The position numbers and the translations under genes were made by a program. Source: Verrucomicrobiaceae bacterium (GTDB lineage: Bacteria; Verrucomicrobiota; Verrucomicrobiia; Verrucomicrobiales; Verrucomicrobiaceae). Taken from it: a DNA stretch of 64,000 nt. The notes beneath the pieces are model-generated. The model did no database searches, was not told the origin of the DNA, and saw nothing but the letters and a program-made list of their open reading frames with translations. Below, piece after piece: positions 52,560 to 61,064 of this stretch (position 1 is its first letter; each line of letters begins with the position of its first letter). The DNA is taken from positions 868,001 to 932,000 of the forward strand of contig JACKQF010000001.1 in assembly GCA_024232965.1 (NCBI GenBank), written 5' to 3'.

Positions 52560-54262
52560 GCGTGCGATCCTGAGGCAACCGGATCGCCCTGGTGGAAGGT
52601 GATTTGGCTGAAGGGGATGGTCCAGGAGTGCTCATTGCAGGCATCGACGCAGATCCGCTGGATGATGCGCTGCAGGAAGGAATGCCGATGCGCTACGTTG
52701 CCGGTGAAGTCTGCGAGGATGGTGTAGTTCAGCGCTGAGGTGGCGGCCTCGCTCAACTCCACACTGACATTCTTGACATTCTCGGTGCCGACAGCGCTGC
52801 GGAGTTCACGCTCGAGCCGCTCGGCGAGTTTGGTGGGAATCTCCACGGTGCAGATGTCCTGGTGTCTGTAATCGACGCCAAAGATGCTGCGCACACGAAA
52901 GCTCTTGGCCAAGTTCTCTGGGCAGAGTTCAAGAAACATGCCAGTCGGATAGGTTCGGCGACTTCCCCCAAGGAGCACCAACTGCACTCTCTCGGGAGAC
53001 TGGGCGACGATCTTGCCGTGGGTTCCGTCGCTTAGATAGACCCAATCCTCTTCTTCGCATGGAAACCAAGCTTCATCATCACCGGGGCGGGAGATGAGAT
53101 GCATCAGGTCGCGCAAGGGCAATCGAATCTGCCCTCCTTCCAAGGCTGGATTGCGCAGCTCGGAAAAGACTCCGATCGTGCGCACCTCCCAGGGGAGCCC
53201 ATTGTAGACCACACGCTCCCCCTCACGGACCGAGCCAAGATTTAGGAGGAGTTTGAGTTGCTCATAGACAGCCGGCAATGTTTGTTTACCCGTCCATGCG
53301 ATCCCTATGAGGAAAAGCATGGCAACGCCAAGTAACACCCAATCCCCGGCGAGATAGAAGACCATGAGGACAGCAAAGATCGAGAGTAGAACCGTAGTCG
53401 TGTGGTAGGCGACCACTGCTAGGCGGAGGCTGAATGGACGGTTTTTTCTGCGCAGGGAAGGGAGTTTCTGTAGGCGACGCCAGAAGAGTCGCATGGACCC
53501 GAAAATGGCCAGGCAGATGCAAACAGCGAGGATAAGATTGCGACCCCGCTGGCGGAAAAAACTGCTGGTGACATCCCGAATGGCTCCAAAGACGCCTCCG
53601 CGTTTGACCTCCATTTCTTGGAGCTTGAATTCAGCCACTGCCAATTCTGTCTCCGCCTCCTTCAAGCGCTTTTGCCAGTTGTCCAGCAGTTCAGTCAGCA
53701 GCGGTTTGAGAACGGCTGCATTCTCTAGCTTTATCTGTTCCTCGATCCGTTGAACGGCTTCAGAAAAGAGCGCACTCCGTTGTCGCAGCATGGTCGCCTC
53801 GCGACGCAGACTTTCAACCTCGCGTGGTGAAGCTGTTAGCTGTTTCAGTTCTTGGATGATGGGAAGCAGCAGTTCGCGGGTCTCAACACTAAGGTCCAGC
53901 GTGTCGTTGACTGGACTGTTCAATGTCAAGGTGTCGATACCCGTTACGACAAACTCTAGATTCTTCTGCAACTGATCGCGCTTCTCGCCAAGTTCCTTGA
54001 TGTGTGCCTCAATCTTCGTTTTCTCATCAGGGGGAAGCTTGCCTTTGAGACGCTCGCGTTCAGTCTTCAGGTCGCCTTCCACTTCCTTGATGGAGGTGCC
54101 GAGAGCGAGCAGAGCCGTGCGTGAAAGCCCGGTGACGCTGACCTCTGCCGGGGGCGGTGGCTCAGCTGGTTTGGGGGCTGAACTCTGGGCAAATGAACCC
54201 GTTTGTAGCAAAAGCAACACGGCCGTCAGCCTTGCGATGAATCTGAGTAGAAGAGCGCGCAT
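52556..54262 (-). CDS. MscS-family mechanosensitive channel with long periplasmic coiled coil
   Basis: A 568-residue inner-membrane protein. A signal peptide (ending GSFAQ) is followed by about 190 residues of charged helices likely to form a periplasmic coiled coil (LKTERERLKGKL, LRREATMLRQRSAL). Four membrane helices precede the MscS beta domain (EGERVVYNGLPWEVRTIG, RLPLRDLMHLISR) and the cytoplasmic C-terminal domain. Jets solutes on hypo-osmotic shock in related proteins. Start at 54262; the frame extends to 54319 but begins with no leader-like sequence. It diverges from the DUF1537 gene. Confidence 0.83.
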   Translation of the reverse strand: MRALLLRFIARLTAVLLLLQTGSFAQSSAPKPAEPPPPAEVSVTGLSRTALLALGTSIKEVEGDLKTERERLKGKLPPDEKTKIEAHIKELGEKRDQLQKNLEFVVTGIDTLTLNSPVNDTLDLSVETRELLLPIIQELKQLTASPREVESLRREATMLRQRSALFSEAVQRIEEQIKLENAAVLKPLLTELLDNWQKRLKEAETELAVAEFKLQEMEVKRGGVFGAIRDVTSSFFRQRGRNLILAVCICLAIFGSMRLFWRRLQKLPSLRRKNRPFSLRLAVVAYHTTTVLLSIFAVLMVFYLAGDWVLLGVAMLFLIGIAWTGKQTLPAVYEQLKLLLNLGSVREGERVVYNGLPWEVRTIGVFSELRNPALEGGQIRLPLRDLMHLISRPGDDEAWFPCEEEDWVYLSDGTHGKIVAQSPERVQLVLLGGSRRTYPTGMFLELCPENLAKSFRVRSIFGVDYRHQDICTVEIPTKLAERLERELRSAVGTENVKNVSVELSEAATSALNYTILADFTGNVAHRHSFLQRIIQRICVDACNEHSWTIPFSQITFHQGDPVASGSHA

Positions 54263-54380
54263 TTCTGGTGGTAGGGTAGCACGGATTGCGTTTGCTTTCA
54301 CCGAACAATTGGTTCCCAACGATCAAGCGTTACGGATACCCAAAAGTTGCGTGCGGACATTCGGGGATTTCCTGCTAATC

Positions 54381-55493
54381 ATGCCAAGAATGATCGCTGT
54401 TCTTGCTGACGACTTTTCCGGTGCCGCCGAGTTGGCTGGCATTGCCGCGATGCGTGGTTTTGGGGCTGAGGTTCAGACGGTGTTTGATCCGGCGAGTACG
54501 GCGGAGGTGATCGCGGTGGATTGCGATAGCCGTGGTCTGAGTGAAGAGCTTGCGGCGGAGCGAGTCACAGCGATTGCGAAAGCTGTGGCGGCCAGTGCGC
54601 CGGAGTGGATCTACAAAAAAACGGACTCAGTGTTGCGTGGAAATGTGCGAATGGAGATTGAGGCGATTCTGGGGGCGACCGGGCTAAGGAAATGCCTCTT
54701 TATCCCGGCGAATCCGTCAAAGGGGCGGGTGATCCGTGGCGGGGAATACTTCATCAATGGGGTGCCGCTGGATCAGACGGTGTTCGCCAGTGATCCTGAT
54801 CATCCGAGGAGAACTTCGGTGGTGAGGGAGTTGCTCGGCATGAGTAATCGGATCGAGTGTCCAGACGTAGTGTCAGTGGATGAGGTGCGTGGATTTGCTA
54901 TGCAGATGAATCCCCTGTGGCTGGCGGCAGGCGGTGCTGATTTTTTTGACCAAAGGATTGGTGGGCGTGATCTGGCTGCGATGCCGGGTGTTGTGGAGAG
55001 GACGCTGCTGGTTTGCGGGAGTCATGCGGCCTGGGAATCAGGTCGGGCGGCGCAAATGGAAGCGCAGGGATTTGTAGTGAAGGTGTTGCCTGTAGCCTTC
55101 TTTGACGCCGTCCCGACATCGGACTGGGTAGCCGAGATGAGGCAGATTTTACTGACGCAGAACCGACTTATGCTCGCCATTGGTAGCCCTGAGACACCAA
55201 GATCGACAGAAGTCATGACGACTGCGGTAGTCGCCGCTGCGGCCGCCGTGGCGAAGGGTGTGCGTGGGCTGCGGTTGGCGATGGAAGGTGGTGCAACGGC
55301 GATCGCCTTGATGCGGCACTGCGGATGGACTCGGTTTGAGGTGCAGCGGGCTGGATTGACTGGAGTCGGGGTGCTGAGGGTGATTGGAGGCGAAGCCCCG
55401 GTGCTTTGGGTGAAGCCGGGCAGCTATCCGTGGCCCGATGGCGTTTTTGTCGCGGACCCGTGCGTTGAGAAGGGGGCCAAATTGCGAAATTGA
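54381..55493 (+). CDS. DUF1537 four-carbon acid sugar kinase
   Basis: A 370-residue kinase of the DUF1537 family. LADDFSGAAELAG and YKKTDSVLRGNV are the substrate-binding hallmarks of the N-terminal domain; GGATAIALMRHCG in the C-terminal domain marks the nucleotide-binding part. Family members phosphorylate threonate, erythronate or 3-oxo-tetronate. With the PdxA-family enzyme at 45579 it could make a four-carbon acid sugar route, but the specific substrate is unknown. Starts at ATG 54381; ATG 54390 is an alternative. Confidence 0.85.
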   Translation: MPRMIAVLADDFSGAAELAGIAAMRGFGAEVQTVFDPASTAEVIAVDCDSRGLSEELAAERVTAIAKAVAASAPEWIYKKTDSVLRGNVRMEIEAILGATGLRKCLFIPANPSKGRVIRGGEYFINGVPLDQTVFASDPDHPRRTSVVRELLGMSNRIECPDVVSVDEVRGFAMQMNPLWLAAGGADFFDQRIGGRDLAAMPGVVERTLLVCGSHAAWESGRAAQMEAQGFVVKVLPVAFFDAVPTSDWVAEMRQILLTQNRLMLAIGSPETPRSTEVMTTAVVAAAAAVAKGVRGLRLAMEGGATAIALMRHCGWTRFEVQRAGLTGVGVLRVIGGEAPVLWVKPGSYPWPDGVFVADPCVEKGAKLRN

Positions 55494-55578
55494 ATTGACC
55501 GACGGCGGTTCGCCCCCAAGATGTCCGCCCGTGCTGGCTTGGGCTGGCATGAATCCCCAAAATCACTTATTCATCAAC

Positions 55579-56187
55579 ATGGAATCTGCTCCCATCACTG
55601 TGTCCGTCGGCGCTAACGTGCCCGACTTTGAAATGGAAACCTATGAACCGACTCACGCCGACTTCGGTAAGGTGTCGCTGGCTGATATCAAACGCGCTGG
55701 CAAGTGGACGATCTTGGTCTTTTATCCAGCTGATTTCACCTTCGTCTGCCCGACTGAACTGGCTGACCTCGCGGATCAGCATGAGCGCCTTGACGAACTC
55801 GGCGCTACCGTGGTCGCGGTGTCCACAGACACGAAATTTGCCCACATGGTCTGGCGCAATACGGAAGGCTTGATGAAGAACGTGAAGTATACCCTCGCAG
55901 CTGATCCGACAGGCGCAGTGAGCCGTATGTTCGGTGTGTATGATTCTGCTACCGGACTGGCATTGCGCGGTACGTTCATTATCAATCCAGAAGGTAAGCT
56001 AGTGACCTCCGAAGTGAACTTCTACAATGTGGGGCGCAACGCGAGTGAGTTGGTCCGCAAAATGGAAGCCAATGTTCACCTCATGGCGAACCCGAGCGAA
56101 GCCTGCCCAGCGAACTGGAAGCCCGGTGCGAAAACACTGCGTCCTGGCAAGGATATCGTCGGCAACGTTGCTGGCGCTCTCGAATAG
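55579..56187 (+). CDS. Peroxiredoxin, AhpC/Prx1-type
   Basis: A 202-residue 2-Cys peroxiredoxin that reduces hydrogen and organic peroxides in the cytoplasm. The peroxidatic Cys57 is in FVCPTE and the resolving Cys175 in SEACPANW, so it is a typical 2-Cys enzyme. The core FYPADFTF and GTFIINPEG segments match the family. An in-frame ATG at 55549 would add ten residues. A strong terminator follows at 56217. No reductase gene lies beside it. Confidence 0.92.
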   Translation: MESAPITVSVGANVPDFEMETYEPTHADFGKVSLADIKRAGKWTILVFYPADFTFVCPTELADLADQHERLDELGATVVAVSTDTKFAHMVWRNTEGLMKNVKYTLAADPTGAVSRMFGVYDSATGLALRGTFIINPEGKLVTSEVNFYNVGRNASELVRKMEANVHLMANPSEACPANWKPGAKTLRPGKDIVGNVAGALE

Positions 56188-56216
56188 GTCGCTAGCTCGA
56201 TCTTTTTGATCTTTGG

Positions 56217-56254
56217 CAGTCCTGCTGGCTCTTGGCTGGCGGGACTGTTTTTTT
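56217..56254 (+). terminator. Rho-independent terminator after the peroxiredoxin gene
   Basis: A stem of about nine pairs (CAGTCCTGC against GCGGGACTG, one G-U) is followed directly by seven T residues. It lies 30 bases after the peroxiredoxin stop and just before the end of the convergent minus-strand gene. Confidence 0.85.
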
Positions 56255-56256
56255 CA

Positions 56257-57930
56257 TCAAAAAGCGACGGTGAGGGCGATGCCCGCGTAGGCACTATCAT
56301 CGTCGCCAGCGATATCGATTCCGCCGAAAAGCTCAACGCTGGCGTTGCCTGAGACGAGGATCTCAAAGGACGCTTCCAATTGAACCGTGCCGGATTCATT
56401 CCCACCGATGGTGGTGCTGGCGAAGGTTTTTTCGCCAAGGTCCGCTAGCAAGCCCGCCCGCCAGGAGAGGTTGGATTCGACGTCGTGATAGCTTTCTGTC
56501 GCAAAAAGTTCGCAGGCGGTGCCAAGGCTGAGTCCAATGTGATTCCAGAAGTGCTGGTAGTCGATATCGAAGAGGAAGTCCGTATCCGCGCCGAAGAGGT
56601 CTTCCCGGCGAGTATCAGTGGGTAGGCCCCATTCGCCAGAAAACAAGAGGTAGTCGCTGCCATGATTCCAGCCTTTGCCTGTGCGTGTCAGCAAACGAAT
56701 GTTGCCTAGCCCCGTTGCATCCACTGGCTCGCCATAGACGCCAGTGTGATCCTGGCGATCAGGCGAGAAGTGACTCGAAACGGTTGGTATTGACAGGCCC
56801 GCCTCGAACCAATCAGTGAAGCCGTAAGTGACATCCAGTGCCGCTGTGTATTCGTGAAAGGATTCCGCCGCAAATGACTGGTAGATGCCGCTACTCTCAT
56901 CCTCGTAGTCGTAGAGGTAGCGTGATCTGCTCCATTCTGCGCGGCTCACGATTCGCCATTGCCCCGCAGGGATCGTGGCCGAATAAAAGAATGCGCGACG
57001 ATTGTTCCTTGAGGATCCAAGGATCGATTCGGCGAGAGTTCCGTTGGGCAAGGTCAGGCGATCCAGCGACCGCAGCGCAAAATGCGGGATGAATTTATTC
57101 TTCGATACTTCTTCAAGGACCTGATCGCGCTGATCCTGTTTCGAGATATAGTCGACGGTTAGGACTACCTTGCCGGCGGCTCGCGCCTTGCGCAGGTGCT
57201 TGAGTGACTCGGCGTGATCCTCAGCTGGTGTTGGCTCTGCTTCCTTTTCCTGTCCAAAGAAAAGATCTTCTTTGGCGATTGCGTCAATGGCGGCGAGGTA
57301 GCCAGGTCTATCCACCAAGGCTTCAGCGTTTTGAGCAACGATGATGAAGTCGGGTCGTTTGTTCTTGGCGTAGGCGGAGAGGTTGCGCACGAAAGTGACC
57401 ATTTCATCGGCTGCAGTCGGTCGTGTGGGTTCGTAGAACTCGTATGTGTCTAAGACATCAAAGTAAACCCCGTCAAAACCTGCAGAGAGAATCTGGTCCA
57501 GGGCTGCCTGTGGGCTGCCAACGATTAATTGCTTCCAACCTGGCAGCCAGAATTTGACCCTGTAGTTGCCTGGCCAATGGGGATTCTCGATGTCGAGCCA
57601 TGGCGGATCGTGGGGCCGCCAATTCTTGTTCCAGTAGCCACGATAGTCTTCAGCTTCGCCAATGCTGAGATAGGCAAGGAGTATCCGCTTGGTGCCATCT
57701 GGCTTGGTCCGCATCTGTTGTACCTCGTCTTCTGTGAATCGACGGGACTCTTCTCCATCGAGAGTCGGGTCGATCACCATCAAGTCGTAGGGACTGGCAG
57801 CGACGGTTGGTGCAGAAATGTCAGAAAGGTAGTATCCCCAAGACCGAATCGAGCTGAGGTCTGCTGATAAGCCACTCGTCGCGAGGCCTAGCGATGCCAT
57901 CGCTGCAATGTTGAAAAGTGACGTTCTCAT
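56257..57930 (-). CDS. GH114-like (TM1410/MJ1477 type) domain fused to a beta-barrel-like C-terminus
   Basis: A 557-residue exported protein (signal peptide ending GLSAD). Residues about 25-290 are a TIM barrel of the TM1410/MJ1477 group: YYLSDISAPTVAAS, DLMVIDPTLDGEES, LLAYLSIGEAEDYRGYW and GFDGVYFDVLDTYEF are typical, and IVAQNAE follows. Such domains are related to endo-alpha-1,4-polygalactosaminidases. From about residue 310 the sequence turns into alternating beta strands ending in VAF, an arrangement like an outer-membrane beta barrel. A cell-surface glycosidase anchored by its own barrel is possible; a soluble beta domain is the alternative. Confidence 0.7.
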   Translation of the reverse strand: MRTSLFNIAAMASLGLATSGLSADLSSIRSWGYYLSDISAPTVAASPYDLMVIDPTLDGEESRRFTEDEVQQMRTKPDGTKRILLAYLSIGEAEDYRGYWNKNWRPHDPPWLDIENPHWPGNYRVKFWLPGWKQLIVGSPQAALDQILSAGFDGVYFDVLDTYEFYEPTRPTAADEMVTFVRNLSAYAKNKRPDFIIVAQNAEALVDRPGYLAAIDAIAKEDLFFGQEKEAEPTPAEDHAESLKHLRKARAAGKVVLTVDYISKQDQRDQVLEEVSKNKFIPHFALRSLDRLTLPNGTLAESILGSSRNNRRAFFYSATIPAGQWRIVSRAEWSRSRYLYDYEDESSGIYQSFAAESFHEYTAALDVTYGFTDWFEAGLSIPTVSSHFSPDRQDHTGVYGEPVDATGLGNIRLLTRTGKGWNHGSDYLLFSGEWGLPTDTRREDLFGADTDFLFDIDYQHFWNHIGLSLGTACELFATESYHDVESNLSWRAGLLADLGEKTFASTTIGGNESGTVQLEASFEILVSGNASVELFGGIDIAGDDDSAYAGIALTVAF

Positions 57931-57991
57931 GGGCTCCTAGTGGCAACCTTGTGGGCTAGTTCAACACGTCTTGGGGTTGGTGACAAGGTGA

Positions 57992-58501
57992 ATGTCGTTG
58001 AGAATGAACGGGTATGCCGTACCTGTGCAAGCCATGCACTCAATAGACACTAGCCGCGTCCCCGCAATGGTCGTGCAAGGCCATCGGGTTGCTTCAGGGG
58101 TGAATGGGAATCCGCGTTTCCCGGGGGGAACGTTGCGGATGCAATTGCCGTACTTTGCGGCTGAGGGATTTGATTTGAGGGGATACCACCTTGGTACGCT
58201 GAACGTGAGTATTGCGCCCTTCACTTATCGGATGGGCCTTGCGAAGGCCACGTTTCGTCATCTCAAATGGCACCCGACTGAGCCGGCAGAGGACTTCTCG
58301 TTCTTTGATGTTACGGCGCTTCGAGTTGGCGAAGAACCGTTGGCTGGCCTGATCTACTACCCACATCCAGAGACGAAACCGGAGCACTTTCAGTCACCTG
58401 ACGTCTTGGAATTACTGCTTCCGTGGACCGATGGCTTGACCTACGGAACGCCAATCGAGATCGAGGTGCCTAATACGCAGGTCACCTTTGAGTGTGTCTA
58501 A
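57992..58501 (+). CDS. Small protein resembling CTP-dependent riboflavin kinase (RibK-like)
   Basis: A 169-residue protein with no signal peptide. The order of motifs, VVQGHRVASG, then GTLNVSI, then DVLELLLPW and GTPIEIEVP at the end, recalls archaeal RibK (PGTLNVRL and DVLEIIAP... VEIEV), a cradle-loop barrel. Bacteria normally use RibF, so function is uncertain; it could be a divergent binding protein. Start may be 57992 or a later ATG (58004, 58034). It ends in 4-base convergent overlap with asnB. Confidence 0.6.
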   Translation: MSLRMNGYAVPVQAMHSIDTSRVPAMVVQGHRVASGVNGNPRFPGGTLRMQLPYFAAEGFDLRGYHLGTLNVSIAPFTYRMGLAKATFRHLKWHPTEPAEDFSFFDVTALRVGEEPLAGLIYYPHPETKPEHFQSPDVLELLLPWTDGLTYGTPIEIEVPNTQVTFECV

Positions 58502-60426
58502 AAGCGGATCTCTTTGTCGATAAAGACACGGTGCCAAAGCTCGAGAACAACAAGCGAGACGACCTGTTTGCAGAAGATGAATTCTCGGGTGGTACGCATT
58601 TTGTCGAGTAGCGCGTTGACTTGCTTGGGGTCAAAATAGCCGCGCTTGCGGACTGCGGTTTCGTTGAGGGTATCAGCGACGAGGGATTTGAATTGCGGTT
58701 TGTCGAGGAAGTATTCGACGGGCAGATAGAACGGTATTTTGGGACGCCGAGAGATGTGTTCTGGGAAGATTTTGTCGGCGAGACGACGCTCGATATATTT
58801 GTCGGTGCCCTTCTGGATTTTGAGGTGAGCGGGCATTGTGAATGCATGCTCGATGAGTCGATGATCGAGGAAGGGGAGCCGATACTCCAGACTGTGGGCC
58901 ATGGTGTTTTTGTCCTGACGGATCAGCGCCCAATCTTGCAACCACTCATCGTATTGGAGCTTGAGCATACGATCAAGGAAGGGGGCGTTCTTGTCCTGAT
59001 CACGCTCCACATTCATCCACGATTCATTGGCCTGACTTTTGAGGTCGGCGCTGTAGATGTCCCGTCGCTCGTCCTGGCTCCATAGGGTGCGCAGGGCATT
59101 GACATTGTGATTGAGGTCGCGGCGCGTGTAATGGCGGAGGAAATCGACGACGCGCTTCTTCCCCTGACTGCCGAGATCTGCGGGAAATGTGAAGAACTTA
59201 TTGAGCAATCCATGCGGCAGCCACTGCATGGCCAGCGCGCCCATCTGGGTCGCTCCCGGGACGAGGCCTCGCATCTTTTGGACTTGGCAGATGACCTTAT
59301 GAAAAGAGTAGCCGGCGTAGGCTTCATCGGCCCCTTCGCCGCCGAGAACCACTTTGAGGTCTTTGCTGGCCCCTTGGGCGAGCTTGTAAAAGGCAATCAA
59401 CAGAGCATCGCCGACGGGACGATCCATGTGATAGACGATTTTGGGGAGAAGGTCGAAGTCTTCGGGTTGGCAGATGATTTCATGATGGTTCGTGCCGAGG
59501 AATTTTGCGGTCTCTCGTGCAGCAGGCGTTTCATCCACTGGTGAGTCAAAACCCACGGAGTAGGTATTGATGTTCGACGAGTGCTTTGTCATTGCCGCGA
59601 CCGTCAGTGATGAATCAACGCCAGCGCTGAGATAGGCACCGACGGGTACATCGCTGCGCATGCAGAGGCGCACGCTGTCGTGGAAGAGTTCTTCGAATTC
59701 GGTGAAGAAGGCTTCATCGCTCTTGTAGGTTGCGTTGGAGGCATTCAGCAATGGCACTTCCCAGTAGCGGCGTACGGTGGCGCTCATATCGGCCAATTTG
59801 AAATGCAGGTAATGGCTGACAGGTAGGATGACGATGTTTGCAAACATCGTTGCAGGTTCTGGAACGTTGCGGAGTGTCAGGAAGGCATCGATGGAGCCAA
59901 TGTTGGGCTCAGCGGTGACGTAGTCACACTCGAGGATGCTCTTCACTTCGCTGGCAAAGACAAACTTGCCGTTCTGCTGATAGTAATACAGAGGCTTTTG
60001 ACCACAGCGGTCACGACCGATGAAGAACTCGCGCTTCCGGCTATCGTAGATGCAGAAGGCGAACATTCCGTTCATGCGTTTGAGCAGGCCTTCGATACCC
60101 CATTCTTCATAGCCATGGACGAGGCACTCGGTGTCGCTGTGAGTCCGGAAGTGGTGGCCCTTGGCAGCGAGTTCCTCGCGCAACTCGACGTAGTTGTAAG
60201 TCTCTCCGTTGTAACAGACGGCGATGCTGTTATCCTCGTTTAGGATGGGCTGCCAACCAGTGCCGAGGTCGATGATGCTGAGTCGACGCATGCCCATGTG
60301 AAACGGGGCACCATTTGGTGCGTCATAAAAGCCCTCGCCGTCAGGCCCTCGGTGCTGCATTCTCCGTCCCATCTTGTCGAGGAGACGTTCATCATGAAAA
60401 CCTGCAAAACCGTAAATGCCGCACAT
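58498..60426 (-). CDS. asnB: Asparagine synthase (glutamine-hydrolysing)
   Basis: A 642-residue two-domain enzyme making asparagine from aspartate, ATP and glutamine. The Ntn glutaminase has the mature N-terminal Cys2 (MCGIYG), HRGPDGEG, MRRLSIIDL and YNGETYNY. The synthetase domain carries the PP-loop SAGVDSS, GEGADEAYAGY and a C-terminal region of the usual length. Might instead modify a cell-surface precursor, as some AsnB paralogues do, but the context is not telling. The gene ends convergently with the RibK-like gene. Confidence 0.9.
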   Translation of the reverse strand: MCGIYGFAGFHDERLLDKMGRRMQHRGPDGEGFYDAPNGAPFHMGMRRLSIIDLGTGWQPILNEDNSIAVCYNGETYNYVELREELAAKGHHFRTHSDTECLVHGYEEWGIEGLLKRMNGMFAFCIYDSRKREFFIGRDRCGQKPLYYYQQNGKFVFASEVKSILECDYVTAEPNIGSIDAFLTLRNVPEPATMFANIVILPVSHYLHFKLADMSATVRRYWEVPLLNASNATYKSDEAFFTEFEELFHDSVRLCMRSDVPVGAYLSAGVDSSLTVAAMTKHSSNINTYSVGFDSPVDETPAARETAKFLGTNHHEIICQPEDFDLLPKIVYHMDRPVGDALLIAFYKLAQGASKDLKVVLGGEGADEAYAGYSFHKVICQVQKMRGLVPGATQMGALAMQWLPHGLLNKFFTFPADLGSQGKKRVVDFLRHYTRRDLNHNVNALRTLWSQDERRDIYSADLKSQANESWMNVERDQDKNAPFLDRMLKLQYDEWLQDWALIRQDKNTMAHSLEYRLPFLDHRLIEHAFTMPAHLKIQKGTDKYIERRLADKIFPEHISRRPKIPFYLPVEYFLDKPQFKSLVADTLNETAVRKRGYFDPKQVNALLDKMRTTREFIFCKQVVSLVVLELWHRVFIDKEIRF

Positions 60427-60507
60427 GGGAATGGAAAGAAGGGGGAAGGGGTAAAGGGCCGAAACTATCGGGGAGGACTAGCGGCCTGTCAAAGAGTGCC
60501 CGGGACA

Positions 60508-60544
60508 GAAAAAGACCGCTCGTGAACTGGGTTCACGAGCGGTC
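60508..60544 (-). terminator. Rho-independent terminator after the RRM protein gene
   Basis: A perfect 14-base stem (GACCGCTCGTGAAC with GTTCACGAGCGGTC, loop of three) spans 60514-60544. Read on the minus strand it is followed by a run of five T. It lies 31 bases after the RRM gene stop. Confidence 0.88.
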
Positions 60545-60574
60545 GGAGATTGGTTGGGGAGGTTGCGTCAGCGA

Positions 60575-60889
60575 TCAACCGTTGTAACCGCCATTTCCAC
60601 CTGCGGCACGGCGGTCGCTGCCGAAGTCTCGACGCTGTGGGCGATCTTCTTTGGGGCGGGCTTCGACGACCTTCATGGGGCGACCGTCAACGTTTTGATT
60701 GTTGAGTCCGTTGATGGCGGCTTGGGCTTCGGCATCGTTGGGCATCTCAACGAATCCAAAGCCACGGGAGCGGCCGGATTCACGGTCTTTCACCACGCGC
60801 GCCGAGGATACGGCACCAAAGGCGGAGAACTCTGCGGAGAGTTCATCGTCGGTGAGGTTGTAGGAGAGGTTGCTGACGTAGAGGTTCAT
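60575..60889 (-). CDS. RRM RNA-binding protein
   Basis: A 104-residue single-RRM protein, like the small RNA-binding proteins of cyanobacteria and Verrucomicrobiota. RNP2 is LYVSNL at the N-terminus and RNP1 is RGFGFVEM near residue 45; the C-terminus is Arg/Gly-rich (RRAAGGNGGYNG). Probably a cold-inducible RNA chaperone. Upstream ATGs in frame (up to 60961) read as unlikely leader. Ends at the terminator at 60508-60544. Confidence 0.9.
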   Translation of the reverse strand: MNLYVSNLSYNLTDDELSAEFSAFGAVSSARVVKDRESGRSRGFGFVEMPNDAEAQAAINGLNNQNVDGRPMKVVEARPKEDRPQRRDFGSDRRAAGGNGGYNG

Positions 60890-61064
60890 CGGGATGTCTG
60901 GGGGGCTATCTTGAGTTTGCCATGAATCGGGAGCAGGCGGGGATTCCATGGCGGGAATCACTGTCTGTGTGGCACAAGTTTTTTGGAAATGCGTCGGGAC
61001 GGATTTTAGGAGGCTCGGATTAGCCTGTCAACAGTCTTCAAGGTGTATGACAGGGGGTATTTTC

